A DNA stretch of 59,867 nucleotides from Parageobacillus thermantarcticus. Its GTDB lineage: Bacteria > Bacillota > Bacilli > Bacillales > Anoxybacillaceae. Location: NCBI RefSeq assembly GCF_900111865.1, contig NZ_FOJS01000016.1:1-59867 (forward strand), given 5' to 3'. The notes under the pieces were generated by a model. The model was given only the letters and a program-made list of their open reading frames with translations, was not told where the DNA came from and ran no database searches. Shown in pieces: positions 45,163 to 53,532 of the stretch. Position 1 is the stretch's first letter; every line of letters starts with the position of its first letter. The position numbers were made by a program, and so were the translations under genes.

Positions 45163-46119
45163 ATGAGAAGATGGAAAACGTATGTGATGCTGCTTGTTTT
45201 TGCGCTGTCATTCGGCCTCTTGTTTGGCTGTGGCGGGGAAAACGCAAGCAAAGAGCCTGCGAAAAAAGAGGAGCCGAAAGCGGAGCAAGCGGCGTTTCCG
45301 GTAACGGTGAAAGATGGATCAGGGGAAGAAGTGACAATTAAGTCGGAACCGCAAAAAATCGTTTCTTTAATCCCAAGCAATACGGAAATCGCCTATGCGT
45401 TAGGATTAGGCGATAAAATCGTTGGCGTCAGCGATTTTGACAACTATCCGGAAGATGTGAAAAAGAAGGAAAAAATCGGCGGAATGGAGTTTAATGTGGA
45501 AAAAATCATTTCGCTGAAGCCAGATTTAGTGCTTGCCCATGCGTCAAGCGCGCATAATTCCAAAGATGGGCTTCAGCAATTAAAAGACGCGGGCATTACC
45601 GTGCTAGTTGTCAATGATGCAAAATCGTTTGCCGATGTATACGATTCGATCGAATTGATTGGCAAAGCGACGGGAACTGCCGACAAAGCGGAAGACATCA
45701 TCAACAATATGAAAACAAAATTGGAAAAGATAAAAGAAAAAGCAAAACAAATAAAAGCGGAAGATCAACTGAAAGTATGGGTGGAAGTATCGCCGCCGCC
45801 GCAAATTTATACTGCCGGAAAAGGGACGTTTATGGATGAGATGCTTCAAGCGATTTCCGCGAAAAATGTCGCCGGCAATTTAGAAGGATGGCTGATGGTT
45901 ACGGAAGAAAAAGCGGTCGCGTACAAGCCGGACGTCATTATTACGACATACGGCGGAGCGAAGCAAGTATTGAACCGTCCTGCTTGGAAAGATGTCCCGG
46001 CGGTGAAAAACAAACGGGTGTATGATGTGAATACAGATTTAGTAAGCCGGCCGGGCCCACGCTTGATCGAAGGAGTAGAGGAACTTGCAAAAGCAATTTA
46101 TCCGAATATTTTCCAATGA
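45163..46119 (+). CDS. btuF: Cobalamin ABC transporter substrate-binding lipoprotein
   Basis: 318 residues. Lipoprotein signal with lipobox LLFGC (cysteine about residue 22) followed by a charged linker. Class III binding fold: IVSLIPSNTEIAYALG, VGVSDFDNYPEDV, PDLVLAHASS and a second lobe with ARLIEGVEELAKAIYP-like end. Captures corrinoids outside the membrane. AGAAGGGGGAACAAAAG precedes ATG 45163. First gene behind the cobalamin riboswitch. Confidence 0.9.
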   Translation: MRRWKTYVMLLVFALSFGLLFGCGGENASKEPAKKEEPKAEQAAFPVTVKDGSGEEVTIKSEPQKIVSLIPSNTEIAYALGLGDKIVGVSDFDNYPEDVKKKEKIGGMEFNVEKIISLKPDLVLAHASSAHNSKDGLQQLKDAGITVLVVNDAKSFADVYDSIELIGKATGTADKAEDIINNMKTKLEKIKEKAKQIKAEDQLKVWVEVSPPPQIYTAGKGTFMDEMLQAISAKNVAGNLEGWLMVTEEKAVAYKPDVIITTYGGAKQVLNRPAWKDVPAVKNKRVYDVNTDLVSRPGPRLIEGVEELAKAIYPNIFQ

Positions 46120-47137
46120 GATATGGATGTACGCAGTCGCAATAACGGTCGTTATTATTTCGCTCTTGCTTGGGATATCGATAGGCTCTCTATCGATTCC
46201 CTTTTCTGCTATTATAAAGATCTTTTTATCAAAATCGTTTGGGGTAACATTGCCGGATGATATTCCTAGCGACTTTGTGCAAATTGTGATGGCGATCCGC
46301 CTTCCCCGCGTGGTTTTGGCGTTTTTTGTAGGCGCTTCGCTTGCGGTCGCGGGAGCGGCGTTTCAAGGATTATTGAAAAACGCGCTTGCCGACCCGTATA
46401 CGCTCGGCGTGTCGTCAGGTGCTTCCGTCGGCGCGGTTTTCGTCATTTTTTTCGGCATTCAATTGCCGCTGTTTGGCACATTTACGCTTCCCATTGTCAG
46501 CATTGTCTTTGGCCTCGCGACGCTTGTGCTTGTTCTTTTGTTTACGCGGGCAGTGGAACGAAAAATGTCCGTAGAAACGATCATTTTAGTTGGCATTATG
46601 TTTGGGGCGTTTTTCAGCGCGCTTATTTCCTTGATGATCGCGCTGACCGGGGAGGAATTGCGGCAAATTATTGCATGGCTGATGGGAAGCGTGGCGATGC
46701 GCGGCTGGAAATATACGATGATGCTACTTCCGTTTTTTCTCGTCGGGGTAATGTTGTTGCTTTTCAATGCGCGCGAACTGAACGCCTTCGCTTTTGGAGA
46801 GGCGGCCGCTATGCATATCGGGGTCGATGTGGCGAAGCGAAAAGTGATGGTTTTAACCGGCGCTTCGCTGTTAACTGGCGCGGCGGTATCCGTTTCCGGA
46901 ACGATCGGCTTTGTCGGGTTGGTCGTTCCCCATATGGTTCGCCTTGTTTGCGGTCCGAACTATCGCCTCCTTTTGCCGCTTTCCTTATTGTATGGCGGCG
47001 CGTTTCTCGTCCTTACTGATTTGTTAGCGCGCACGATTATTTCGCCGCGAGAATTGCCAATTGGCGTGATTACGTCATTGATTGGCGCTCCTTTATTTGC
47101 TTTGCTATTTTTTCGAAGAATGAGAAGAAAGACGTGA
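46085..47137 (+). CDS. btuC: Cobalamin ABC transporter permease (FecCD type)
   Basis: 350 residues, about ten membrane helices. Family signatures RLPRVVLAFFVGASLAVAGA, GLLKNALADPYTLGVSSGAS and GFVGLVVPHMVRL. Start TTG 46085 (GAGG before it) keeps the usual short cytoplasmic N-terminus but overlaps btuF by 35 bases; ATG 46127 after the btuF stop is possible but would start in helix 1. Ends by overlap with the ATPase gene. Confidence 0.9.
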   Translation: MQKQFIRIFSNEIWMYAVAITVVIISLLLGISIGSLSIPFSAIIKIFLSKSFGVTLPDDIPSDFVQIVMAIRLPRVVLAFFVGASLAVAGAAFQGLLKNALADPYTLGVSSGASVGAVFVIFFGIQLPLFGTFTLPIVSIVFGLATLVLVLLFTRAVERKMSVETIILVGIMFGAFFSALISLMIALTGEELRQIIAWLMGSVAMRGWKYTMMLLPFFLVGVMLLLFNARELNAFAFGEAAAMHIGVDVAKRKVMVLTGASLLTGAAVSVSGTIGFVGLVVPHMVRLVCGPNYRLLLPLSLLYGGAFLVLTDLLARTIISPRELPIGVITSLIGAPLFALLFFRRMRRKT

Positions 47138-48621
47138 TGCATGTGCTTGAAGTGAACAACGTATCTTACCGCTATCAGCGCAATCAAGTTTTGCATGATG
47201 TGACGTTTACCGTAACAGAAGGAGAAATATTTGGCATTTTAGGACCGAATGGAAGCGGGAAAACGACGTTATTGAAATTATTAAGCAAAGAGTTGCCGTT
47301 ACAAAGCGGCAGTATTGTAGTCAACGGTCGACCGCTTCGCTCTTTTTCGCAAAAAGAATGGGCGCGCTTTGCCGCGGTGCTTCCGCAAATAACGGATGCG
47401 GCGTTCGGATATACGGTAAAAGAAACGGTGGAACTTGGACGATACGCCCATCAAAACGGCCTATTTCCAACATGGACGGAAGAAGATGAACAAGCGGTGA
47501 AAACGGCCATCGAAGAAGTAGGGTTGACGGAAAAGGTAGAAGAAGGAATTGACCGTTTGAGCGGGGGAGAGCGCCAGCGCGTTTATTTAGCGAGGGCGCT
47601 TGCGCAGCAGCCCCGGCTTTTGCTGCTAGACGAGCCGACGAATCATATGGACATTACCCAGCAAATAAAGCTGTTGGACCAGCTTGTCCGCTGGGCGAAA
47701 GAAAAAGCGCTAACCATCGTTGCCATTTTTCATGATATTAATATCGCCAGTTTATATTGTGACAGGCTTTTAATGCTCAAACGTGGAGAGGTAGTCGCGC
47801 TAGGGACACCGGAAGAACTGATGGAGCCTGAACGGTTAAATTCGGTATTCCAAGCGCAGGTAAGCAGGCAAGCACACCCGACCGTCTCTAAACCGCTTAT
47901 GGCGTTTTTGCGGAAATGGGAGTTCCCCATTTTACAGCACGGCGGACTGCGTGAACGATTCACGTGGACAACGATGAAGGATTGCATCGCCATCACTGCA
48001 TCCGCCCCGCTCAAAGTGTTATCATCGGCGCTTATCGGATCAGGATTTCAATGGGCGACCCATTTTGTCAACCGCCAAGTTCCAAAAGATTATGATTGCG
48101 AAGATGCGGAAACGGAGATGAAACATTATTTACGGCGTCACGGCTTTCCCGTCCAACAAACGATTGGAATGATGACCGCTGTTTCGATCGAGGATGCCGT
48201 CTGCATGTATGAAAATGGCGATGCGTTTTCTGTGTGGGCCGTCGTGACCGCCGGAGTAGGAAACGCTGTTGATGCCGCACAGGCATGGAAACGAGCGCAT
48301 TTCGATCAAAAAATCGGCACGATCAACATCATGGTGTTCATTGACGGAATTTTAACGGAGGCGGCTTACGTGCAAGCAATAATGACGGCGACGGAAGCGA
48401 AAACAAAAGCGCTATATGATGAAAAAATTATCGATTCGGAGACAAACACATATGCAACAGGAACATCGACGGATTGTATTGCAGTTGCTGCAACGCAAAC
48501 GGGAGTAACCTTTCCATATGCTGGAACGATCACGCCGCTTGGGAAAGCGATAGGGCGCACCGTTTATGAAGCGACCAAAAAAGCGTTGCGCCGCTATCAA
48601 CAACGGAGGGAATCATCGTGA
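47137..48621 (+). CDS. btuD-cbiZ: Fused cobalamin ABC ATPase and CbiZ amidohydrolase
   Basis: 494 residues. Residues 1-255 are an ABC ATPase: Walker A GPNGSGKTT, Q loop, signature LSGGERQRVY, Walker B LLLLDEPTNHMD, switch His in IFHDIN. Residues from about 270 to the end are CbiZ, adenosylcobinamide amidohydrolase (TTMKDCIAITASAPL, FHNRQ-like FVNRQVPKDYDC, MMTAVSIEDA, GTSTDCIAVAA), which clips the nucleotide loop side chain of foreign corrinoids to give adenosylcobyric acid. Coupling uptake and clipping in one chain fits a salvage route. ATG 47137 overlaps the permease stop. Confidence 0.9.
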   Translation: MHVLEVNNVSYRYQRNQVLHDVTFTVTEGEIFGILGPNGSGKTTLLKLLSKELPLQSGSIVVNGRPLRSFSQKEWARFAAVLPQITDAAFGYTVKETVELGRYAHQNGLFPTWTEEDEQAVKTAIEEVGLTEKVEEGIDRLSGGERQRVYLARALAQQPRLLLLDEPTNHMDITQQIKLLDQLVRWAKEKALTIVAIFHDINIASLYCDRLLMLKRGEVVALGTPEELMEPERLNSVFQAQVSRQAHPTVSKPLMAFLRKWEFPILQHGGLRERFTWTTMKDCIAITASAPLKVLSSALIGSGFQWATHFVNRQVPKDYDCEDAETEMKHYLRRHGFPVQQTIGMMTAVSIEDAVCMYENGDAFSVWAVVTAGVGNAVDAAQAWKRAHFDQKIGTINIMVFIDGILTEAAYVQAIMTATEAKTKALYDEKIIDSETNTYATGTSTDCIAVAATQTGVTFPYAGTITPLGKAIGRTVYEATKKALRRYQQRRESS

Positions 48622-49589
48622 GCCATCTTTTCGCGATTGCGTTGGCGCTGCTTCTTGATTTGCTGCTTGGTGACCCTCGGTGGCTTCCGCATCCCGTGCG
48701 CGCGATCGGGTCATTGATCGCTTTTTTCGATCAACGGCTGAATCGAGGGCGGCATCGGCGTGCAAAAGGAATTGCTGCTGCCGTGGCCGTAACGGGAATT
48801 GTTTACGCTTTGTCGTTTTTTGTTGTGTATATTAGTTATTCGCTTTCCTCGCTGTTTGGCGTTATCGTCGAAGCGGTTCTTATTTTTACGGCGATCGCCA
48901 CGAAAAGTTTGCAGGAAGCGGCTTGGAATGTGCTCATTCCTTTAGAACAAGGAGACATGGAAAAGGCGCGTCGCGAATTAAGCATGATTGTCGGCAGGGA
49001 TACAGAAAATTTGGACGAAGCGGAAATGGTGCGCGCCTGTGTCGAAACGGTGGCGGAAAATACGAGTGACGGCATTACCGCGCCGTTGTTTTACGCTTTC
49101 ATCGGCGGAGCGCCATTGGCGCTTTTTTACCGGGCAGTGAACACGTGTGATTCGATGCTCGGCTATAAAAATGACACGTATCGCGAATTTGGCTGGGCGT
49201 CCGCGCGTTTGGACGATGTGGTGAATTATGTGCCGGCTCGTCTTACGGCGATCGTGATGATATTTGTCCATGGCGGAAAGCGAATGCGTCATTGCTTTCG
49301 GGTGCTTTTTCGCGATGCCCGCAAGCATCCAAGCCCGAACAGCGGATGGCCGGAGGCGGCGATGGCGGCGCTTCTTGGCGTGCAGCTTGGCGGAACGAAT
49401 ACGTATAAAGGAATCGTTTCACACCGGCCGACGATCGGCGATCGGCTCGTTCCGCTGAAAAAAGATCATATTCGCCAAGCGGTGCGGATTATGCTCGTGA
49501 CCGTTTTATCGTTTGCGATATTGCTTTTGATAGGGGGGATGATAGTTGAATTTGCCAGCACATGGGGCAAATCCACGGCAATTGTATAA
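48618..49589 (+). CDS. cbiB: Adenosylcobinamide-phosphate synthase CbiB
   Basis: 323 residues, membrane protein with four or five helices. Attaches (R)-1-amino-2-propanol phosphate to adenosylcobyric acid, rebuilding what CbiZ removed. Conserved LLLDLLLGDPRWLPHPVRAIG (near start), VAENTSDGITAPLFY, and DSMLGYKNDTYREFGW. GTG 48618 with CGGAGGG; overlaps both the CbiZ fusion (4 bases) and cobD (44 bases). Confidence 0.92.
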   Translation: MSHLFAIALALLLDLLLGDPRWLPHPVRAIGSLIAFFDQRLNRGRHRRAKGIAAAVAVTGIVYALSFFVVYISYSLSSLFGVIVEAVLIFTAIATKSLQEAAWNVLIPLEQGDMEKARRELSMIVGRDTENLDEAEMVRACVETVAENTSDGITAPLFYAFIGGAPLALFYRAVNTCDSMLGYKNDTYREFGWASARLDDVVNYVPARLTAIVMIFVHGGKRMRHCFRVLFRDARKHPSPNSGWPEAAMAALLGVQLGGTNTYKGIVSHRPTIGDRLVPLKKDHIRQAVRIMLVTVLSFAILLLIGGMIVEFASTWGKSTAIV

Positions 49590-50616
49590 GCAGCTTGGGA
49601 TCCCGGTTCCGGAAACGTACGTCGATTTTAGCGTCAACACAAATCCATATGTACTGCCGCTGTCGCTTTGGCCAGAACAAGCCGATTTTTGCCGCTGGGC
49701 GATGGAATATCCGGACCCGAACGCTGTGCAATTGGTCGATTTCTTGGCGCGCGCCGAAGGGATTGCCCCTGAGCGAATTTTAATCGCCAATGGCGCTTCG
49801 GAATGCATTTATTTGCTAGGACAGTTATTTTCGCAAAAGCGGATTGGCATCGCGGAACCGGCGTTTTCTGAATATCGCCGCGCTTGTGAAGCGCACGGTT
49901 GCAAGATCGTTTCGCTTGTCTCGAATGAGGAAGGCAACTGGAAATATAAGCGAAGTGAGTTAACTATGCTACTAGAGAAGGTCGACGTTTTCTTTTTATG
50001 CCATCCAAATAATCCGACAGGAACGGTCATGGCCGAAGAGGAATTGTATGAATTGCTGATGGCAGCGGAAAAGGCGAAAACGTTTGTCGTCATCGATGAA
50101 GCGTTTTACCATTTTTGGGAGGATGGATTTACCGCATTGCAGTGGCTTGATCGCTTTTCCCATCTGATCGTTTTGCGGTCATTAACGAAAATTCACCATT
50201 TGGCGGGGGCACGCATCGGCTATATGGTTGCCAATGAGGAGATCATTGCGCAAGTAAAAGCGCTGCAGCCGCCATGGAGCGTAAGCAAGGTTGCCCAGCA
50301 GCTAGCGTTGCATTTTTTGCCGCTAAACGAGTTTGTCGCGCGGACAAAACGGATGATTGCCGCTGAACGAGAGCGGATAACGTCGATTTTGCGGGAATAT
50401 GGATATTACGTTTCACCATCCGTCGTCAATTTTTATTTATTGCGGCTGCCAAACCGTTCCACCGAAGCGCTGTTTTATCATTTATTGCGGGAAGGGATTG
50501 TGCCGCGCCATACAATGAATTTTCGCGGTCTTGACGGCAAGTATTTGCGCTTGGCGGTGAAAACGAAGGAAGAAAACGACCGATTGTTGCACGCGCTAAG
50601 GCGGTGGGCGCGATGA
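49546..50616 (+). CDS. cobD: Threonine-phosphate decarboxylase CobD
   Basis: 356 residues, PLP-dependent fold type I. Makes (R)-1-amino-2-propanol phosphate from threonine phosphate for CbiB. HGANPRQLYKQLG at the start, VDFSVNTNPY, NGASECIYLLGQ, HPNNPTGTV, and PLP lysine in RSLTKIHHLAGARIG (about residue 217). TTG 49546 follows GGGGGGATGATAG. Overlaps cbiB by 44 bases. Confidence 0.9.
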   Translation: MNLPAHGANPRQLYKQLGIPVPETYVDFSVNTNPYVLPLSLWPEQADFCRWAMEYPDPNAVQLVDFLARAEGIAPERILIANGASECIYLLGQLFSQKRIGIAEPAFSEYRRACEAHGCKIVSLVSNEEGNWKYKRSELTMLLEKVDVFFLCHPNNPTGTVMAEEELYELLMAAEKAKTFVVIDEAFYHFWEDGFTALQWLDRFSHLIVLRSLTKIHHLAGARIGYMVANEEIIAQVKALQPPWSVSKVAQQLALHFLPLNEFVARTKRMIAAERERITSILREYGYYVSPSVVNFYLLRLPNRSTEALFYHLLREGIVPRHTMNFRGLDGKYLRLAVKTKEENDRLLHALRRWAR

Positions 50617-51173
50617 TCGTGTTTATTAGCGGCGGCGTCCGGAGCGGGAAAAGCCGAATTGCCGAAACTTATGTGCAAAAATTGGCGGCGCCCGGAAGCC
50701 AAGTTCATTATATCGCAACGGCACGGGCGTCTGATGACGAAATGAAACAGCGGATTGCTCATCACCAAAAGCGGCGGCAAAAACAAACAGTGAAATGGGC
50801 GACATGGGAGCAGCCGGTGCGGCTCGACAAACTTATTCCTGTTTTTACAAAAAATGACGTCGTCTTGCTTGATTGTGTAACGAACTGGCTTGCCAATGAA
50901 TTGTTTGCCGATGAAAGCTGGCAAAAGGAAACGGTTTGTTTTCGAAAGGCAAGGCAAATGTGGGCGACGTTGCAGCAATTAGAGAACGCGAGCAGAGCGC
51001 TGATTATTGTTTCCAATGAATTGTTTTCCGGAGGGGTGCCGGACGATTTAGGGACATATCATTTTATGAAAACGCTCGGTTGGCTTCATCAACAAATTGT
51101 CACCAACGCACAAGTTGCCATTTTAGTACAAAATGGCATCGCTGTTGTAAAAAAAGGAGAATCATGTTTATGA
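50613..51173 (+). CDS. cobU: Adenosylcobinamide kinase/guanylyltransferase CobU
   Basis: 186 residues. Phosphorylates adenosylcobinamide and forms the GDP derivative. P-loop SGGVRSGKSRIAE, YIATARASDDEM, active His in RIAHHQKRR, VLLDCVTNWLANELF and VSNELFSGGVP. ATG 50613 overlaps the cobD stop. A second CobU-like gene lies downstream at 52503. Confidence 0.9.
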   Translation: MIVFISGGVRSGKSRIAETYVQKLAAPGSQVHYIATARASDDEMKQRIAHHQKRRQKQTVKWATWEQPVRLDKLIPVFTKNDVVLLDCVTNWLANELFADESWQKETVCFRKARQMWATLQQLENASRALIIVSNELFSGGVPDDLGTYHFMKTLGWLHQQIVTNAQVAILVQNGIAVVKKGESCL

Positions 51174-51943
51174 AAGCGGTTTGGAGCGGATTTTTATTAT
51201 CTGTTCAATTTTTGACGGTGATTCCGATTCGAAAGCAAATTGATTGGAACGATGCGACAGCACGCTGGTCTGTCCGCACGTTTCCGCTTGTCGGCGCATT
51301 GATTGGCAGTGTCGAAGCGCTTACATATTTCGTTTTTTCTTCCTTTTCTTCGGTTTCACCGTTGTTTCTTGCGCTTTTTCTCCTGTGGCTATCTATTTGG
51401 CTTGCGGGCGGATTGCACGCCGATGGCTGGATGGACGTAAGCGACGCGTTTTTTTCGTATCGGGATATAAAGCGTCGGCAAGAAATTATGAGCGATTCGC
51501 GCGTCGGGGCGTTTGCCGTATTATCCATTTTATGTTTGCTTTCATTTCGCTTTTTATTCATGTTTGAAACAATATGCTCCCACCTTGACGTGTTTCTCAT
51601 TGCCGCCATCCCGCTGCTTTCGCGAATCGCGATGACATGGCTGCTTATTTATGGCAAACCCGCGAAGCAAACCGGCATGGCCGCAGCCTTTCGCGAACAT
51701 ATCGATCGCCGTGACGCGTATGTGGCGATGGCGATCGGCGGCTCCCTGCTTGCGTGTGTATGCATCGCGGCCGTTTCTGTTTTCGAAACGGTTGTTTTGC
51801 TTGTTGGTGGAACGATGTTTGCCGCTTTGGTCGCGCGTTTGTTTTTCGAAAAGCAATTTGGCGGCATTACTGGCGATACGCTTGGAGCGTTTGTCGAGGG
51901 GGTGGAAACGTGGCTATGGTTGATGATTTGGCTATTACGTTAA
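51164..51943 (+). CDS. cobS: Adenosylcobinamide-GDP ribazoletransferase CobS
   Basis: 259 residues, five or six membrane helices. Joins adenosylcobinamide-GDP to alpha-ribazole(-5-phosphate), the last assembly step. Conserved FLTVIPI near the start, GGLHADGWMDVSDAFFS with the metal-binding Asp residues, and DSRVGAFAV. Two possible starts, ATG 51164 and ATG 51170, straddle the optimum distance from AGGAG. Overlaps cobU by ten bases and cobC by 34. Confidence 0.91.
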   Translation: MFMKAVWSGFLLSVQFLTVIPIRKQIDWNDATARWSVRTFPLVGALIGSVEALTYFVFSSFSSVSPLFLALFLLWLSIWLAGGLHADGWMDVSDAFFSYRDIKRRQEIMSDSRVGAFAVLSILCLLSFRFLFMFETICSHLDVFLIAAIPLLSRIAMTWLLIYGKPAKQTGMAAAFREHIDRRDAYVAMAIGGSLLACVCIAAVSVFETVVLLVGGTMFAALVARLFFEKQFGGITGDTLGAFVEGVETWLWLMIWLLR

Positions 51944-52569
51944 TTCGTCACGGGATGACGCCGGAAAATAAAGAAAAGCGATATATCGGACACATGGACG
52001 TACCGCTTGCCGAAGAGGAAAAAACGCGGCTTCTCCAAGCAGACTTGTCGCTTTTTAAGCCTGTCGATTTGCTTGTGTCGAGCGATTTGCTCCGCTGTAA
52101 GGAGACGCGCGAGCTTTTATTTCAAAACTATGACGGTGATAAATATGAAATAGCGCAATGGCGGGAAATCCATTTTGGCGATTGGGAAGGAAAAACGTTT
52201 TTCGAGTTGAAAGAAATAAAAGAGTACCGACAATGGTTGAGTTCGCCGCTAGTGATGGCGCCGCCAAACGGAGAAAGCTACAAAGCTTTTTGCCAGCGGG
52301 TGGAAGAAGCGCTTGAACAAACGATACTGCTTGCCGAGCAAGCAAATGCCAAGCATGTCGCTGTCATCACGCATGGTGGCCCGATTCGTTACGTCTTAGA
52401 ACGCTACGCTCCGCAAGAGCGGCCGTTTTGGGAATGGATCGTGCCGTTTGGCGGCGGATTTACTTTGCAATCGACGTTCGAGAGATGGAAGGAGAAAAAA
52501 CGATGCATTTCATTGTCGGAGGCGCTTTTCAAGGAAAACGAAAGTGGGTGCGCGCTTACTACCGAATAG
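51910..52569 (+). CDS. cobC: Histidine phosphatase, probable alpha-ribazole phosphatase CobC
   Basis: 219 residues. Phosphohistidine mutase/phosphatase fold: LIRHGMTPENKEKRYIGHMDVPL, SDLLRCKETRELL, IHFGDWEGKTFFELK and catalytic VITHGGPIRYVL. Expected to dephosphorylate alpha-ribazole 5'-phosphate or adenosylcobalamin 5'-phosphate. GTG 51910 (GAGGGGG seven bases upstream) or ATG 51916. The C-terminal 20 or so residues overlap the next gene by 67 bases and may be an extension gained by loss of an earlier stop. Confidence 0.82.
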   Translation: MAMVDDLAITLIRHGMTPENKEKRYIGHMDVPLAEEEKTRLLQADLSLFKPVDLLVSSDLLRCKETRELLFQNYDGDKYEIAQWREIHFGDWEGKTFFELKEIKEYRQWLSSPLVMAPPNGESYKAFCQRVEEALEQTILLAEQANAKHVAVITHGGPIRYVLERYAPQERPFWEWIVPFGGGFTLQSTFERWKEKKRCISLSEALFKENESGCALTTE

Positions 52570-52919
52570 GAGAACGGAAAGATGTCGTTTGGTATAACGG
52601 ATATGAGCGCGAATATGGCGAGCCAGATGCGAATATACTCGAACGAATCGTCGTGTTGGAAGGATTGGAAGCGGCGATTCGCCGCATTCCAGATGTAACG
52701 TATTGGAAACAGATGTTTCAACGGCGGCGTGAGTGGGAACAGCAAGGTGCCGGACGAACGGTTGTGTGGATTGGCACCGACATTACGCAAGGGGTTGTTC
52801 CAGTAGAAAAAGAGGAACGATTATGGCGTGACGTAACCGGCTGGTGCTATCAGCAACTGGCGCAGCTTTGCGACCGCGTTGACCGCATTTGGTGCGGATT
52901 GGCAGAACGAATGAAATAA
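52503..52919 (+). CDS. Divergent CobU-like protein
   Basis: 138 residues from ATG 52503, after ATGGAAGGAGAAAAAACG. The start IVGGAFQGKRKWV looks like the CobU P-loop with the GKS changed to GKR. The end (GTDITQGVVPVEKEERLWRDVTGW, then CYQQLAQLCDRVDRIWCGL) follows the CobU pattern of SNEVG-I-P and the NQ-A helix. The middle is short and lacks the CobU active His. It may be a regulatory or altered-substrate paralog; the function is not known to me. Overlaps cobC by 67 bases. Confidence 0.7.
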   Translation: MHFIVGGAFQGKRKWVRAYYRIGERKDVVWYNGYEREYGEPDANILERIVVLEGLEAAIRRIPDVTYWKQMFQRRREWEQQGAGRTVVWIGTDITQGVVPVEKEERLWRDVTGWCYQQLAQLCDRVDRIWCGLAERMK

Positions 52920-52934
52920 GGGGGAGAAAACGAT

Positions 52935-53510
52935 ATGAGGCTATATACGAGAACAGGCGATAAAGGGAAAACGAACTTGATCGGCGGACGTGTCGACAAG
53001 GACCATCTGCGCGTGGAAGCGTATGGCACGCTAGATGAAGTAAATTCGTTTGTCGGGCAGGCGCTGGCGCTGTTAGATAAGGAAAAATTTCCAGATATTT
53101 GTGCGGAATTGCAGAAAATTCAACATGAATTATTTGACTGCGGCGGCGATTTGGCAATTGCAAATGGAAAGCTTCCGTACAAAGTAACAGAGGAGATGGT
53201 GACGTTTTTAGAAACGCGCATCGATGAATATGTCAAAGAAGCGCCGCCGCTGGAAAAATTTATTTTGCCCGGCGGCTCCCCGGCTGCGGCGGCGCTTCAT
53301 GTCGCCCGTACGGTAACAAGAAGGGCGGAACGGTGCATCGTTTCGTTAAGCAAAGCGGAGCCGATAAATGAAATCGTGTTGCAATACGTGAATCGTTTGT
53401 CTGATTACTTTTTTGCGGTCGCCCGCGTCATCAACGCGCGTTTCGGAGTAAAAGACGTCGAATATGAACGGAGCGCGATCGTGTTTCGCGACAAGGAAGA
53501 GAAAAAATAA
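52935..53510 (+). CDS. pduO: PduO-type cob(I)alamin adenosyltransferase
   Basis: 191 residues. Transfers the adenosyl group of ATP to cob(I)alamin or cobinamide, forming the active coenzyme. Signature RLYTRTGDKGKTNLIGG at the start, GTLDEVNSFVGQAL, LPGGSPAAAALHVARTVTRRAER and NRLSDYFFAVAR. GGGGGAGAAAACGAT before ATG 52935. Equivalent to B. subtilis YvqK. Confidence 0.92.
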   Translation: MRLYTRTGDKGKTNLIGGRVDKDHLRVEAYGTLDEVNSFVGQALALLDKEKFPDICAELQKIQHELFDCGGDLAIANGKLPYKVTEEMVTFLETRIDEYVKEAPPLEKFILPGGSPAAAALHVARTVTRRAERCIVSLSKAEPINEIVLQYVNRLSDYFFAVARVINARFGVKDVEYERSAIVFRDKEEKK

Positions 53511-53532
53511 ATCGAATTGGAGAAGATGCGAT

